Origin: Gonium pectorale
Taxonomy: Eukaryota; Chlorophyta; Chlorophyceae; Chlamydomonadales; Volvocaceae
Length of the DNA stretch: 48,986 bases
Reading direction: 5' to 3'
Assembly: GCA_001584585.1 (NCBI GenBank)
Contig: LSYV01000007.1
Span: 3,326,930 to 3,375,915, forward strand
Of this stretch, positions 21,705-33,914 are shown in pieces. The notes beneath the pieces are model-generated. The model was not told where the DNA came from and did not search any database. It saw only the letters and a program-made list of their open reading frames with translations. The stretch's first letter is position 1. Each line of letters starts with the position of its first letter. The translations under genes were made by a program, and so were the position numbers.

Positions 21705-24162
21705 CTGGCTGGCACATTGTCGCCTGATCCTATACGCGTCTCGCTTTATTGATGGCGCGTGATGGTAAGGTAAGGGCGGTGGAACGTCGGCGCCTCTGCG
21801 CGAACTCAATCGTTGGTGCACAAGGCGCTCCTGATCGCTGTCTACTGCGATGGGGGACCCCAGCTTCTTGCATGCAAGGTGTATGAGCGCAGAGGCCTTG
21901 GGGCCACGTGTTTGGGACTGCATGACCGGTCGGAGCACCAGGCCGCCGCGAACCAGGGGACGTCGTGCGGTGGCGGTACGCATTCGTCTCGCTCGATCCC
22001 CGTATTCGCGGGCGGAATTGACGTGCTGCAGCTGACTCGAGTGTCTGCACGTGTGGAAGGGGCCGGCAACGGCGGCCATGCTGCCTCTCACCTACTCTGC
22101 TATGGCGTGTCGGGAGCCAATCGGCTCGTGTGGCCTGCAGACCCTCTAGAAAGCCTGTAATCTGTATCTGCACGCCACGTGCGCGTTCTCGGAGAGCCGT
22201 GGAATGCGCATTCCCGTCCTTGTGTTTTCTTGCTATCTGCACCTTTGCGCTTGCATATCTAAGCTCTTGGAAGTTTTGCGTGCTCGGCTGACTGGGGACT
22301 GGTGACCGCGCATTCTTTGTTGGAGCGCATACGTGGAAGTGCGTGGCCGTGTGTTGTGGAGCGCGTACGTGGATGTGTGTAGCCGTGTGTTGTATGTGCA
22401 TAGCCGTGTGCGGGGGCAGTGTCGGGATCTGCCTACACGGACACTGTGCCCCGGTGTCATCGGTACCAGACACTGCTGCCCAGCTGTGTTGCAGCGCTGA
22501 CGGCCTTGAGCCGCTCAGGTAACGTTACCGGTAGCGGCTGCGGTGATGGTGACAGGCAATGCCCGCTGAAGTGTCAAGGCAGAGGTACCTTAAATACATT
22601 GCAAGAACGCGTGTGCAGAAGTACAGCATAAAGTACTAGGGCTGACACGGGGAGGGGCAGCTCATAAGGCGTGCAGAGTACAGGGTGTGGCCTTGCGGCG
22701 CCTGATGGGGCCTACACCCAGGCCCAAAACCTACGCACGTTGGTGCCCCTGCAGCGCGGACAGCGGGCAAGCACGCATGGGAAGCATGCTCTCGTGCACG
22801 GTGCTAGGAGCGCGATTTGACGCCAAACGCAGTGAACCTGTTAAACCGGATACTGATCCCGCAGCCACCGCCGTCGCCGCCTATTAGCGACGATGTATGT
22901 AGTGACCCATGGGCCATGGGGCCTATTCGCAGACGGCCAGGAGCACCCGTACACAGAGGTCTGGTAGCGTTCAGGAACATCACGCGCATAAATAACTTGG
23001 AGAGGAATGTTGCCGACCTCCTACATGTAGCTATTTGACTTGGCCTGTTCTCTGCTTTCGATTGCCGACTTTCTAGCTACATAACCCTCGGCTAGAGCCC
23101 CAAACCCTCAAATATTTTGGTCGGCCCGCAGTAGGCAGGTGCCCAGAAATACAAGGCGGCGCGGCGCCGCTGGTGCAGCGTTAAGGGCGGTCATGGATTT
23201 GGATGATGGCGGCAGCAATCCTGGCACCACCGTTGCGGGGCAACTGCAGCTGCAGGTGCGTTGGCGGTTGCCCGCCTGCGTTGGGTCGACGCCGTGGGAG
23301 GACGGAGTACCCCGGCCACGAGAAGTCAGAATTGCCAAGTTGCGATGTGCCCTGGCTGCTCTTTAGCAAGATCCCACGCTACGGCCTGAAGAAATGGCTG
23401 GGTATGTGGCAGCGCACAGCCCCAGGGCGGCCCCGCCCCTGTTCAGAACGCTTTCCAACGTCTTGGCACCGAGCGGCGGGCAAGGCATCGCGGCGCAAGG
23501 GTGCTGCGCCCAGCGTCCATGTCATGTCACTCGACCTGTGTATGCGGTGCCAATGGTAAAAGAAGGGAAACCTGCAGAGAACGATTGAGCCCTCTGTACA
23601 CCGGTGCCAATGGTACCTGAGCAGTGTGAACACCGGACTGCAGTTACAGCCTTGCTCAGCACGTCGCTCAGCAAATCAGACTGTCGGGCCGGTACATCAG
23701 CTACACCCCGTACACCAGGCTGTCATGCGGTACTGGTTGGGTTCGGGAGGTAAGGGTGGGACGTGGAGGAGGCGGCTGCGCGCTGCAGCGGGTCGCTTCT
23801 GCACCGATGGGGAGGGCCGTGGGGGGTGGGTGGGCCGTGTCTCGTACAACGGTCAAAGTGGTTGAGTGCCACCATCGTGTCTTCCATGATAGCCATTTGA
23901 TAAGTGTTTGGCGACCTAGAAACCAACTATAAACATCGCCTGTTGCCGCCGTGGCGCCGTGACGCCGTGGCGCATTGACCGGTACATTGACCTAGCAGAC
24001 GAGAATGCTATGAAGTAGGTACACTTCTAAGCTCTTAAGCCTTTAGGCAACTTGCCTGCACGCACGGAGCCTGGCGCCACGCGAAGAAACCCTTGGCAGC
24101 GCCCTGCACGCCTTCAGCAATGACAAAAACATTTAACGTCTGAGATTTGAGAGCAGACCGAC
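21705..24162. other. Gene-poor interval, possible unresolved minus-strand exons
   Basis: Probably holds the upstream part of the minus-strand gene ending at 21061, plus the promoter of the gene starting at 24163. An open stretch at 23193 (MDLDDGGSNPGTTVAGQLQ before a gtgcgt donor) looks exon-like but connects to nothing. Nothing else is supported. Confidence 0.4.
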
Positions 24163-27100
24163 ATGGACGATGCGGACTTACTGGACCTCCGCGGACGCAT
24201 GCAGTCGCCGACCGTGTTCGGGGCGCACTGGGAGGGGGTTCCGCAGAACTCCCCATTCGAAGGCGCCGGAGACCTGATTCATGAGGCGGGGGCTTTCTCC
24301 CCTCTCCTGTCCCCACCGCCGACCCATACCCCACCGCACGGGTTCCATGGCTACCCCGGCCACACACCCGGGTCCGGTGGTTACGGGTCACGACAAGGCG
24401 TACACTCCCATGCAGATATGGATGACGATCTTTTCATGGTGCGCAGGGTGTCTTAAGATGACAGCCTGGGGCTCCTTGCATTTCCCCTTCTTGGGTTTGA
24501 TGTGGCACCTGTGCGCTTGGTCCGCCAGGGGCCGCCCCAATAGCACCCTATTCCACTCCTGACCTTCATATACACCTTCCCCTTGAACTAATCTTTCTCA
24601 TTACCTCGCCGCATTCCACTCTCGCGATCGCGCGTTTCCCGCCGTTCAGATCGCACGCGGGAACCGCAGCTTGAGCAACTCTGGAATCATGCAGTACAAC
24701 AGCGTCGCGGGCGCGGCCGTGGACGGCGGCGGCTCGGGGGTGCAGCCCCGGCTATTCCCCTCGGGGAGCGTGCCGGTGGCGGCCCTCGGGGGGCACGCTT
24801 CTGCCGCTGCTAGGCCCTCCGCGGGAGCTGGTGGTGCTGCGGCGGGTGGCAGGTGCGGCGGGGCGCCTGAGGAGGGTGCGGAGAAGGCTGTGGATATCGA
24901 CGGGCCGGGCGTCAGCAGCATCCGTGGCTATGGGGGAAAGGGGCGGGGAGGGGGATGCGGGCGAGGAACGGGAGGGTCAAGATAAGGGAGGGCTTTGTCC
25001 TCGCCCCGACGGAGGGTGCCCCAAATCCCCGGTGTCAGCATACGGGCCAGCATGTGGGGCGAGTTGCACGTGTAGGGAGGCGAGAGGGCGATGGAGGGGA
25101 AGGTCAAGGCGTGTGCGGGTATGTATTGGCTTGCCCGACCCTCGTCTGTCTCCCGTATGGAAGGGAGAATTCAGGCGGACGGGTGACTTCAGATGGAAGC
25201 CAGTGCGTTCTAATCGACAGTGCTTCTGAAACTCCCGTGGAAGCTGCGGCCAGGCAGCCTCTGCAGCAGGCGCCCGTGCTGTTCCGTCGCCCCTCTCCAC
25301 ATGAACCCACAAAACGCCTCCTGTCCCCAACTCCCCTGCCCTGTCCTGCGACCGCCCACGCCCTCAGCTCCTCTGGCTCGGACGTCCCGCTCATGCTGCG
25401 CGCCTTCCACGGCCTGATGCGCCCGGAGGTGGCGCCGCTGGCGGCAGCGGCGGCGCAGCGCGCGGCGGTGACGCCGCCGTCGGTGCCGTTCGGGCTGTAC
25501 ATGTCCCAGGCGGATGAGCAGCAGCGACCGCAGCCGGCGGCGGCGGGCGGCAAGGGCGGCAAGCGGTCGGCTAATGGCGGAGGGGCGGTGGTGCGGGTGG
25601 CGGACCCCCTGTCGCGCTGGTACACGGAGGCAAACGAGGCACGGCGGGGAGCGAGTGCGGGGCAGTATGGTCTGAAATTACGTAACTGCGTGCTCGCAGA
25701 GCTCTGCAAACAGACAAGCGTCGAGCCTTACTTCGCTGATGGCCGGGAACGGGATCCCCCCGGGCCGACCACAGCACCGCCTCAAGCCGCCACAGCGCCT
25801 GCTGAGGCTCTCCCAATCATCGGCCCACTCGACACCACATCCACATTGATCTAACACGGGCAACTCACTGGCCATGGCCCGCAGGAGCTGTCGGCCGCGC
25901 TCCTCGGCATGAAGCCCCTGCCCCAGCGGGTGGCCGTGGAGGAGATCAACGACCGCTGCCACCCCTGCTTTCGGAACCCCTTCAAGGGGCTGGCGGCGGT
26001 GCCGGTGCGGCGGAAGGTGGTGGCGAGGGGTGAGAGGGGGCGCGGGGGCGCTTGGTTCGCTGAGGCATGGGTATTGCGGGGTTAGGTGAGCGAGACTCGC
26101 GGGCGCCGGCAGGCGCCGGGGTGGGGCCCTGGCGTGTCTACGCCCTGCGAGGTGCGCGCGCCGGTTGCCGTTCCTCGTTTCCGTGTCTGGGCGCTGAACG
26201 CGCCTGCCCCACTCCTCGCCTTCCGAGCCCTCGGCCCCGATATGTGTGCAGCGGTCGGAGCTCTGCCACGCTCCCCACACCCTGCACGGGCACGACATGC
26301 GCCTCAGGCTGCCCTAGCGAGGTCGCCTTCCAATGGCCCTCCGCATCCCGCACGCCGCACCTCCTGAACCCCAGGCCAACTCCCCGAGGGCTGCCTGCTG
26401 GGCCTCATAACGGGCGAGCTGCGGAGCGAGAAGCTGGACGAACGGCTGGTGAGACGGGCGAGGGGGGGAGGACCAGAGGCCCACCCGGGGCCGCAGCGGG
26501 ATGCCGCGAAGAGAAGGGAAAGTGGCTGCTGTTTGGGAGCAGTCCGCTGACAAAATCCGGGGCGGGGATGTTACCTGCTGGCTCGTCGGAATGGCCGCGT
26601 CGTGTGTTGTCGACACCGTGACGACTCGGCCGTGTGCGCCCGCGCTCCACCCGTAAGCATTCCATCTCCGTTCCGCTGGGGCTGCTGCCCCGCGGCTCTT
26701 ACCCGCTGCTCCATTTGCTCCGTCCCCCCGTGGCCCAGGTGGGCGGGGACCTGAGCGGCGCCGAGGGCACCAAGGTGGCCTACACCCGCTGCCTGCTGTC
26801 CGACCTGCCGCTCCCGAAGGCGGCCCAGCAGCAGCAGCTGGGGCAGCCAGGGCAGCAGCAGGCCCCGGGCGAGGTGGGGGCGCGGGAGTAAAGCGCCTGG
26901 GACTAGCTGACTTGTGCAGGACCGGGGCCGGGGGCATGCGCAGCGCCGGCAGCACGGCACAGTAATGTGGGTGCACTCCACGGGCTTGCCGTTCCTTCCC
27001 ACGAATGTAGCGTAACGGAAGTGGGGCTGTCCCCGCTGCCGAACGCGACTCGCACAAGACAGCCCTCACTGGATTCCCCTTCATTCTTCGGCAGCACCCA

Positions 27101-30100
27101 ATACCGTCCCCTCCCATGTTCCACACCCCCTTCCACAACAACCGCGCCATCTCGGTATGGCGCCTCGGACGCCGGCTTTGCGCCGGCTGCCGGACGCTGC
27201 CAGCAGTCAATAACTCCACGCCCTCGGACTGATTCCCGCCCCCGCACAGTTCCAGTGCACGCGGTAGCTGCTCCTCCCCCTCGCCGGACTGAGTATCCTC
27301 CTCCAACCGTCCCCTCCTTCCCGCTCCCTTCAAACTCCCCCCGCCCCCCAGGCCACCGACAGCCTGATCGTAGTTGCGGACCCGCACACCTGCCCCCTGG
27401 CCGAGGCCAACGTGACGGCCTTCTGGTGGGTGTGGGGCGCGGTTTGGGCTGGGCTATGGCTGGGTTAGGCACATGATGAAAGGCGATGTATAGAGGCCTC
27501 TTCAGCCGCTTCCTGCGAAGATGGAAGCGCCGGGTCTTCCGCAAACCCCGCCGAGGGAAAAGGAAGTGCTTGGCCTAGGGTGGGGAGACAACGGGCGCTC
27601 GGGAGCGACGCCGGCCGCTCCGTTGCAGTTACCCTGCGGGGCCACACCCGCCCCTGTCCTGCGGGGTCCTCCACCTGCAGCGGCTGGCGGCACTCTCCCC
27701 CTCTGGCCCCCTGGACCCGTAATGCGATTTGGTGGCACTCGTCCTGACCCGTCCCTCTTCTTCGCTACCCTCTGGGCGACCTCGCCTATGCGACGCTAGT
27801 TGATGCAGTGCGGTAGGTACCCGTGCGCAGCTATTGACGCCGCCGGCGCTTTCTTCTACAGGTCTCCCCCTCACGCCCCCGCCCCGCACGCGCCATTGCC
27901 GTAGGGGCGCCTGCTCGACCCTACCGCCTGAGGAGCGCACCTCACGCCCCTGCAACTGCCGTGCCTACGACGGGCGGACCCACAACGCCGCCGTCATCCC
28001 CTGCATCCTCAAGGTGCCCGCGTGCCGGGCGGGGATGCGGTTCCGGGGCGGGATTTCGGGGCCGGTGTTCCGGGGCGGGCGTCCTCTACCCAAGCCGCGA
28101 GGCTTCTCCTGCCGCTCTGCACTTCGCGCCGTCATGTCACCCCAGCCCATTAAGCAACATACCTATGGCGCTGCGGTTCATCCCCGCCTCATCATACGGC
28201 GCTCAAGCCGTGGGGGCATCCTACCGTCTTGCGGCGGCCCTCCGTCTCCCACTGTTTGGCTACCCTCTCCGGGCCCCTGCTCCCAGGTGCCGCTCTCCCG
28301 GCTGAAGCGCATGGCAGAGCAGACCGGCGACAAGGAGGCGCTGCGGGGCGGCTTGGATGCGCTGCGGTCAGCGGCCGTGGCGGCAGCAGCACCCGCCGCC
28401 GGCGGCGGCGCGGCCGTGGCAGCCGCCGTTGCCGCTGTCGCCGCCAGCAGCGACCCGTACGTGTACGGCGTGGTGGCGATTGTGGTCACCTCTCGAGTCG
28501 TGAAGGTGCGTCTTGCACCACTTTCGGGGTGTTGTGAGGGCGCCTGAGGCCCAGGGCAGCCGCTGGGCCCACCAGACGGGCTGCCTGAGACAGCCCCTGT
28601 TGCCTGCCACTGTTCCTACGGTAACAGGACTCAAGGTGTGCCGCTCGCTGCAGACCACGCCGTTGCATGGACCTCGCCTCTGTGACTGCTGCACCTCAGC
28701 CCGTGCCCGCGTATCCGGCGCGCAGGGTGCCGCCCATGGCGCCGCAGTACGCCAGCATAGCGCTGCCCCACGAACCTACACGCGCAGACCCACGCCCCCG
28801 TCGGGGAGGCCGACATGAGGCGGGTGGCCTCCTTCCACCCACCCACTCAGGGGCGGCCGCCGGTACTGCCATCTTAGTCTCGCTGCTTCTCTCTCCTCCC
28901 CTCCTCTTCCCACTCCCCAGGCAGGCGAGGAGATACTGATGGCGTGGGACGGGGACGAGTCCATATTCGCGGTGGCAGACCAGAACCTGCGGCAGGTGGG
29001 GCGTCAGTGACACGGGGGAAGAGAAGGGCGGAAGGGGCGGGAGTCAAGAAATTGACAAGCGTAGCAGCATACACATGGGGTAGGGACAGGGCAGGGCGGC
29101 GGTCCATGAGAAGGCGCAGACCTGCGCAGCGCGGCCGTGTCCCCAGGCACAGTGCACAGCGCAAGTGCGTCATTGCAAAGGAGCGTACTGCTGGACAACA
29201 GTGCACGTCTTTCCCAATCTCCATGTTCCAGCCCCTGCCCCTCCCCCCGTGACGCTATCCCCTTCGCCGCACCTTACGCCGCAGTACGAGTTCGTCCTCG
29301 CGGCGCTGACCGCGAGGGAGGCCGCCCAGCGGGAGCAGGCCCGCCTCGCGGCGACGCTGGCCGAGCGGGAGCGGTCGCTGGCGGACGCGGAGGCACGGCT
29401 GGGCGAGCTGCTGCGGCAGCGGGAGGAGGAGTCGGCCCGGATCGCCGCCGAACGGGAGGAGCGGTCGGCGCTCCAGCGCGAGTGCGCCCAGCTGGGCTTG
29501 GAGCGAGACGATGCCCGCCGCCAGCTGGACGAGGCCCTGCGGCAGGCGGACATGCACATACGGCGGCTGGACGGTGCCGAACGGCGGTTGGACGAGGCGT
29601 TGCGGCAGCGAGACGAGGCGGTGGAGCAGCTGGACGCGGGGGCGGCGCGCCAGGCGGCGGCAGCAGAAGCGGCGCAGCAGCTGGCGGCGGAGGCGGAAGA
29701 GGTGGCCGCGCTGCGGGCGCGGTGCGAGGCTCTGCAGCAGGAGCTGGATCAGGCCGTGAGGGACCGGCGCAAGGCCGAGCGGCAGCGCGACGCCGTGATG
29801 AACACGTACGAGGAGGTGGTTGCAAACTACCAGACTGCGAAGCGCGAGCGGGACGAGGCCTTACGACAGCGCCAGGAGGAGGAGCCAGGCGGCGGCGCCG
29901 CCACGGAGCTGGCGGCCGCGCGCGCGGACCTGGAGGTCATGCACGCCCGGGAGGCCCAGCTGGCAGCGCGGGCCGACGGCCTAGCGGCGGAGCGGGACGA
30001 GTACGAGCGGCGATACAACGAACTGCTACCGTACTGGCAGGCCGTGACGGCGGCAGTCCACTCGGCGCCGCCGGCGCCGCCGACGGAGGCAATGGGCCAG

Positions 30101-30286
30101 CCGCAGCACTGGCTATTGGGACCGCCTGCGAAACGGCGCTGCGGCGGAGGCGGTGGAGGCGGAGCCACGGGCGTCATGGGCGGGGGGCCAGGTGGGGGTG
30201 GTGCGGGCGCATCCGGGGATGCGGAGGGAGACCCATTCGGCGCTGAGTTGAGCCCTGACACGGCAAGTGGGGCGCGGCACTGGTAA
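24163..30286 (+). CDS. SET-like domain protein with long C-terminal coiled coil
   Basis: ATG at 24163. Exons read: 24163-24438, 24650 to about 24975, 25368 to about 25640, 25885-26016, about 26255-26310, 26389-26448 (or from 26375), 26739-26873, 27352-27425, 27905-28013, 28287-28505, 28921-28995, 29285-30286; about 920 aa. The middle resembles a divergent SET domain: LPEGCLLGLITGELRSEKL matches the GxxVxxYxGE strand, GRTHNAAVIPCI sits where NHxCxPN is expected, and YGVVAIVVTSRVVKAGEEIL fits the A-x-IxxGEEL strand. The invariant NH and PN residues are not plainly kept, so methyltransferase activity is doubtful. The last exon encodes about 250 residues of heptad-type coiled coil (REAAQREQARLAATLAERER onward), a basic patch PPAKRRC (possible nuclear signal) and a Gly-rich tail. 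The N-terminus is disordered. Junctions after exons 3 and 5 remain uncertain. The SET assignment is inference. Confidence 0.65.
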
Positions 30287-32951
30287 ATGGGCGCTGCTGC
30301 TGCCACAGCCGAGGGGCGAGGCACGCGGGGGCACTGTGTGGGCTGGGAGCGGAGTACCTCGCTACATGAGCGGGAGCGGGCTGTGGAGATGGGATCGGGA
30401 ATCCCGGGTTGGGCTTGTCAGGAGGCAGTGGCGCCGACGTAATGCTCGGGGCGCCTGGCCTGGCCTAGGCGCGCCCTGCTGCATGTCCTTGGGTTCAAGG
30501 TCACCCTCTTACGTGACAGATGTGACACACCTGATACCGTGTGTACGGCGCACGAATTGTAAAGCAGGGATTCTCGAACTTGATGGCGTGGCCAAGGTCG
30601 CTGCAAACGTCGGGCTGATTCCTTCCGGGGGACGATTCTGCCTCGGTACAACCTCTCGTGGTGCAGCAATTTTTCCCGATCAATGGCTTTCGTGACGCGC
30701 CTTTCCGCGGGCGGCGGGGTAATGCAGCACCGGCCGACGTACTAGGTACAGCGCACGCTACCCGCGCAAGCCGTTTGGGGCTGGGGAGCTGTCTGCGCCT
30801 GTGCTGAGTTGGGCAGATGTCAGAGCGTGGACTGGCGGTGCCGTTGTGCCTGCGTGTGTGCGTGGCACGGGGCGCGATGCTACGTATTGAGATTTTGGCC
30901 GCTGGATGTCGGCAATAATGGACGGTGCCGCGATGGGGTCACACGCCGGCGGTTCCATTGCTGCGTCTGCACGCCGTGGCGTCAGCGCGGGTGTTGCAGA
31001 CTCCTGTGGCGCAGTCAATGGGCTGCCGGATAGTGCCAATAGCCAGGGGAACTGATTTCAACAATCACCATTGCTAAGCGCGAAGCGTGAGAGCAGTTGT
31101 TGATATTGACCTCTCTCATGGGTCTTTTCTCAAAGGGGTGCCGTTGTGGCAGGACCTCCTGAAGGATAGCGCTGTGGATGTTCTGGTGGAGAGCCGTTGT
31201 GATACGGCAGTTGCAGCTGGCTGCAGCCGACCACTTGATAGTCTGATCATCAGGAGGTAGCACGGAGCTCCTCGTGTCGTTGGAGCCGCGGTTGCGAACA
31301 CATATCCAGGTGCCTTACCATGCCATACGGTTGTGGCAGGTTGAAGATTCAGTTGCCTCTCGCGTCCCGCAACTCTTGGTTCCTAACATGAAGAGCAGAC
31401 GTGCCCGGGACGCCCCTTCACACGACGTGCACGTGCAGCCCGCCCGCGCCTGCCACAAAACATGCCCTTACCGTCAAACGGAAACTTACAACCAGTCCGC
31501 ACGGATCCAGCCTCCCAATGTCCCAAGGATCCAGATGGCGGTTGCCGCCTTGTGATCTCTTACCCAGATTACCACCGATCTAGTCAGGGGTCGGCGGTCT
31601 GATGGTTGGATGCTGGCAATGCCTGACCTTCAGGGCTCAATGAGACGGGAAACACCCATCTTGTTGGGCCGCCGAACTTCATTGATTCACAGGTACTCCA
31701 TGGGCCATGTCGACCAAACGTGCTGGTGCGAACATGCCTTCCCCACGGCCGCGGCTCGGGCTGCGGCCTGACACACCAAGGCAGGTCACGGCCCGTCCTA
31801 TCACGCTATCAGCCCCTTCTGCCCCACAACCAGCGCCAGGGTGGGGCCGGAATCAACGCCAACTGCGTGCACGCGGCGGCAGCCTACATGCGCTCCTCAA
31901 CATATGCAGGGCAGGGCAGTCAGCCGTTGCCCGTCAGCGTAGCTGAGGCAGACATACTCGCCCTGGGACGTACAACGCCACTTACGTATGTATGTCACAC
32001 AGTATTACTGCCATCGGCTCAAGGGCTATGGCTCAAATCAAATAAACAGCGACAGGAAAGAATGCCTGTTGAGCGCAAGGCCCACGCGTTGGTCACCGGC
32101 TGGAATAGACTACTTCGCAAGCTTCAAATGCGTAAATGATGTCGAAAACTGCTGCTCTTGTTCGGCAATCGTGCGGAATGCCGCCTGTTGCCATGGGATG
32201 GCCGTACGCCCTGCCCACCACTGGCCTGACGCGAGTTCATTAACGGCTGTACGCAAAATGTATAAATACAAAAAGGAACATGCAACACACCGCTTAGTGC
32301 AACAGTACTGGTGATACTGCAACTCCTGCCGGCGTTCCAGAAGCGCTGAACGACCGCAGCTGACGACTAGAAGGAAAGGGTCAGGGCCTGGCTGGCAGGC
32401 CTTCCAGAACTGACCCTCTTCATCCTGCATTAGTACCAACCAAGATCTGCAACTGCCCGTACAGCATACATACGTTTGACTGCTCTAAAGGTCTCCTTTG
32501 GCCCTGTCCCTAAAGCAGCGCCGTATCGGAGCACATTTGTCTCCAGCCCTCGACGATGGCGTCGCCTCACAATTCTCACGCCAGCCCCTTACTGGCGCGT
32601 TAGTCGAGCCGGAAGGCGCAGGATCCGGCGTGCCCGCGTCAACTCATACGACGTAGCATCTGTTGCATGGCCTGTGTCGGTGGCGCGCGAGGCAAACGAG
32701 TCAAAGCCACGGTGGTTCCGGAGCGGCCCGGCAAAATATGGTTGCACAACATGCGGCAAGCGACGCAAGCGGCCCATGGGAAGAACTATTCCGGGAAGCA
32801 ACTGTCATGACGCAGGCGGTGGGTGCGGAAGCAATTGCAGGAGGCCTCAGGTCCCGGCAAACACGCGACCTCCCATGCCAATAACGTGCCTCGCCATACC
32901 AGGCGCCTGACCGACTCGGGGTGCAAGCCCGTTCCGCGCTGAGTTGCTTAC
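30287..32951. other. Gene-poor interval
   Basis: Contains the 3' UTR and TGTAA (30558-30562) of the preceding gene. Two minus-strand open stretches, at about 32801-32589 and 31263-31015, could be downstream exons of the minus-strand gene at 32952. Their codon bias is poor and only the first follows an acceptor in phase. A minus-strand TGTAA is at 31486-31490. Confidence 0.4.
30558..30562 (+). terminator. Poly(A) signal TGTAA for SET-like gene
   Basis: TGTAA 272 bases past the TAA at 30284-30286, a normal 3' UTR length for these algae. Confidence 0.6.
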
Positions 32952-33914
32952 CCGCATCCTCGCCGACCGGCTCTCGTGCTCCAGCCGCCTGCCAGCCTCC
33001 CGTGACACGCGGATGCACCGCTCACGGTCCGCCAGCAGTCGCCGGTGCGTGTCGGCGCAGAGCTCAGCAACGTGGGACACGTCGTCGGCGCCCGCGCCGT
33101 TGCTGCCCCATCGAAAGCTCCCGCTGCGGCCGCGGCTACCCCCGCCGCTGCCGCTGGCCAATGGGCCGCTGCCACTGCCGCTGCCACTTCCGCTGCTGCC
33201 TGGCCGAAAGCTGCCTTCCCCAATGCTCTGGGGACCATCGGCGGCCGCTGGGCCGTCGAAAGGGCGCGTGTGGCCATCCGTGGCTACGGGTTCGGCGGCG
33301 CTTGTGATTTCGGAGCTGCAGCCAACAACGTCTCTATGAGCGCCAGCGCTACCAGCATCAGGGGAGACCCATGCGGCAGGGTTGCGACCTTCGCAGCGAT
33401 CGCGCAGCCAAGGCTGCTGTGGTAGTGCGGCGCAAGGGCTGGGAGTATCCTCCGCTATGGTAGCGATGCCGTCTAACGCAGCTATCGACAGGCGGACTGC
33501 CGGCATGGCGTGCGCTGCCGTGGACGCAGCCAGGGAGGCGCTGCCTTTGGGCCCAGCCGTGCCGTGCTGGTGGCTGCCAGGCTGTGGGCCGCGCGACCCA
33601 GCACTTTGGCCGTGTGCAGAAGAAATTTGGAAGGAGGGGCGCGGGCTGCATATCGCACCCGGCAGGTCCACGCTGACGCGCGTGGACATCGTGGGCTCCA
33701 GACTGAAGGCCGAAGTTAAGTAAGGCCTCCTTGCTCCAGGTCCGAGGAGCGGTTGGAGCGGTTCTGAGGGGTCGTCGCCCTGTGCTGCCGTGCTCCTAGA
33801 CTCTTCTGTGGCAGTCAGCAAGGGCTGTTCGAGGGTGTCAAGGGGTTGCGCAACGCAGCTGCCTACTGAAGCGCCAGTGAGTAGGTTTCGGGTAATTAGG
33901 CTTGCTATGGTCAT
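32952..33914 (-). CDS. Probable first exon of an unrecognised Ser/Gly-rich protein
   Basis: Open from ATG at 33914 for 321 codons to a good donor, ARMR|gtaagc, at 32951. The N-terminal 60 residues include repeated QPLL/EPLQPLLGP motifs. The centre is Ser/Pro/Ala-rich. A Ser-Gly run (RPGSSGSGSGSGSGPLASGS) is followed by a predicted helical end (HVAELCADTHRRLLADRERC). A phase-0 continuation at 32810-32589 (LPGIVLPMGRLRRLP, ending in a stop) is possible but has weak codon bias. No conserved domain seen. The gene would be divergent from the RecQ gene. Low-complexity GC-rich DNA can stay open by chance, so this is tentative. Confidence 0.4.

Noticed and set aside
23193..23250. Start-exon-like stretch MDLDDGGSNPGTTVAGQLQ before a gtgcgt donor
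   Set aside because: No downstream plus-strand exon joins it before the clear gene start at 24163, and similar short frames arise by chance here.
26314..27387. 357-codon minus-strand open frame
   Set aside because: Antisense to exons of the SET-like gene; open only because of high GC, with no domain or start context.
29137..30246. 369-codon Gly/Arg/Ala-rich plus-strand frame
   Set aside because: Frame-shifted shadow of the coiled-coil exon 29285-30286.
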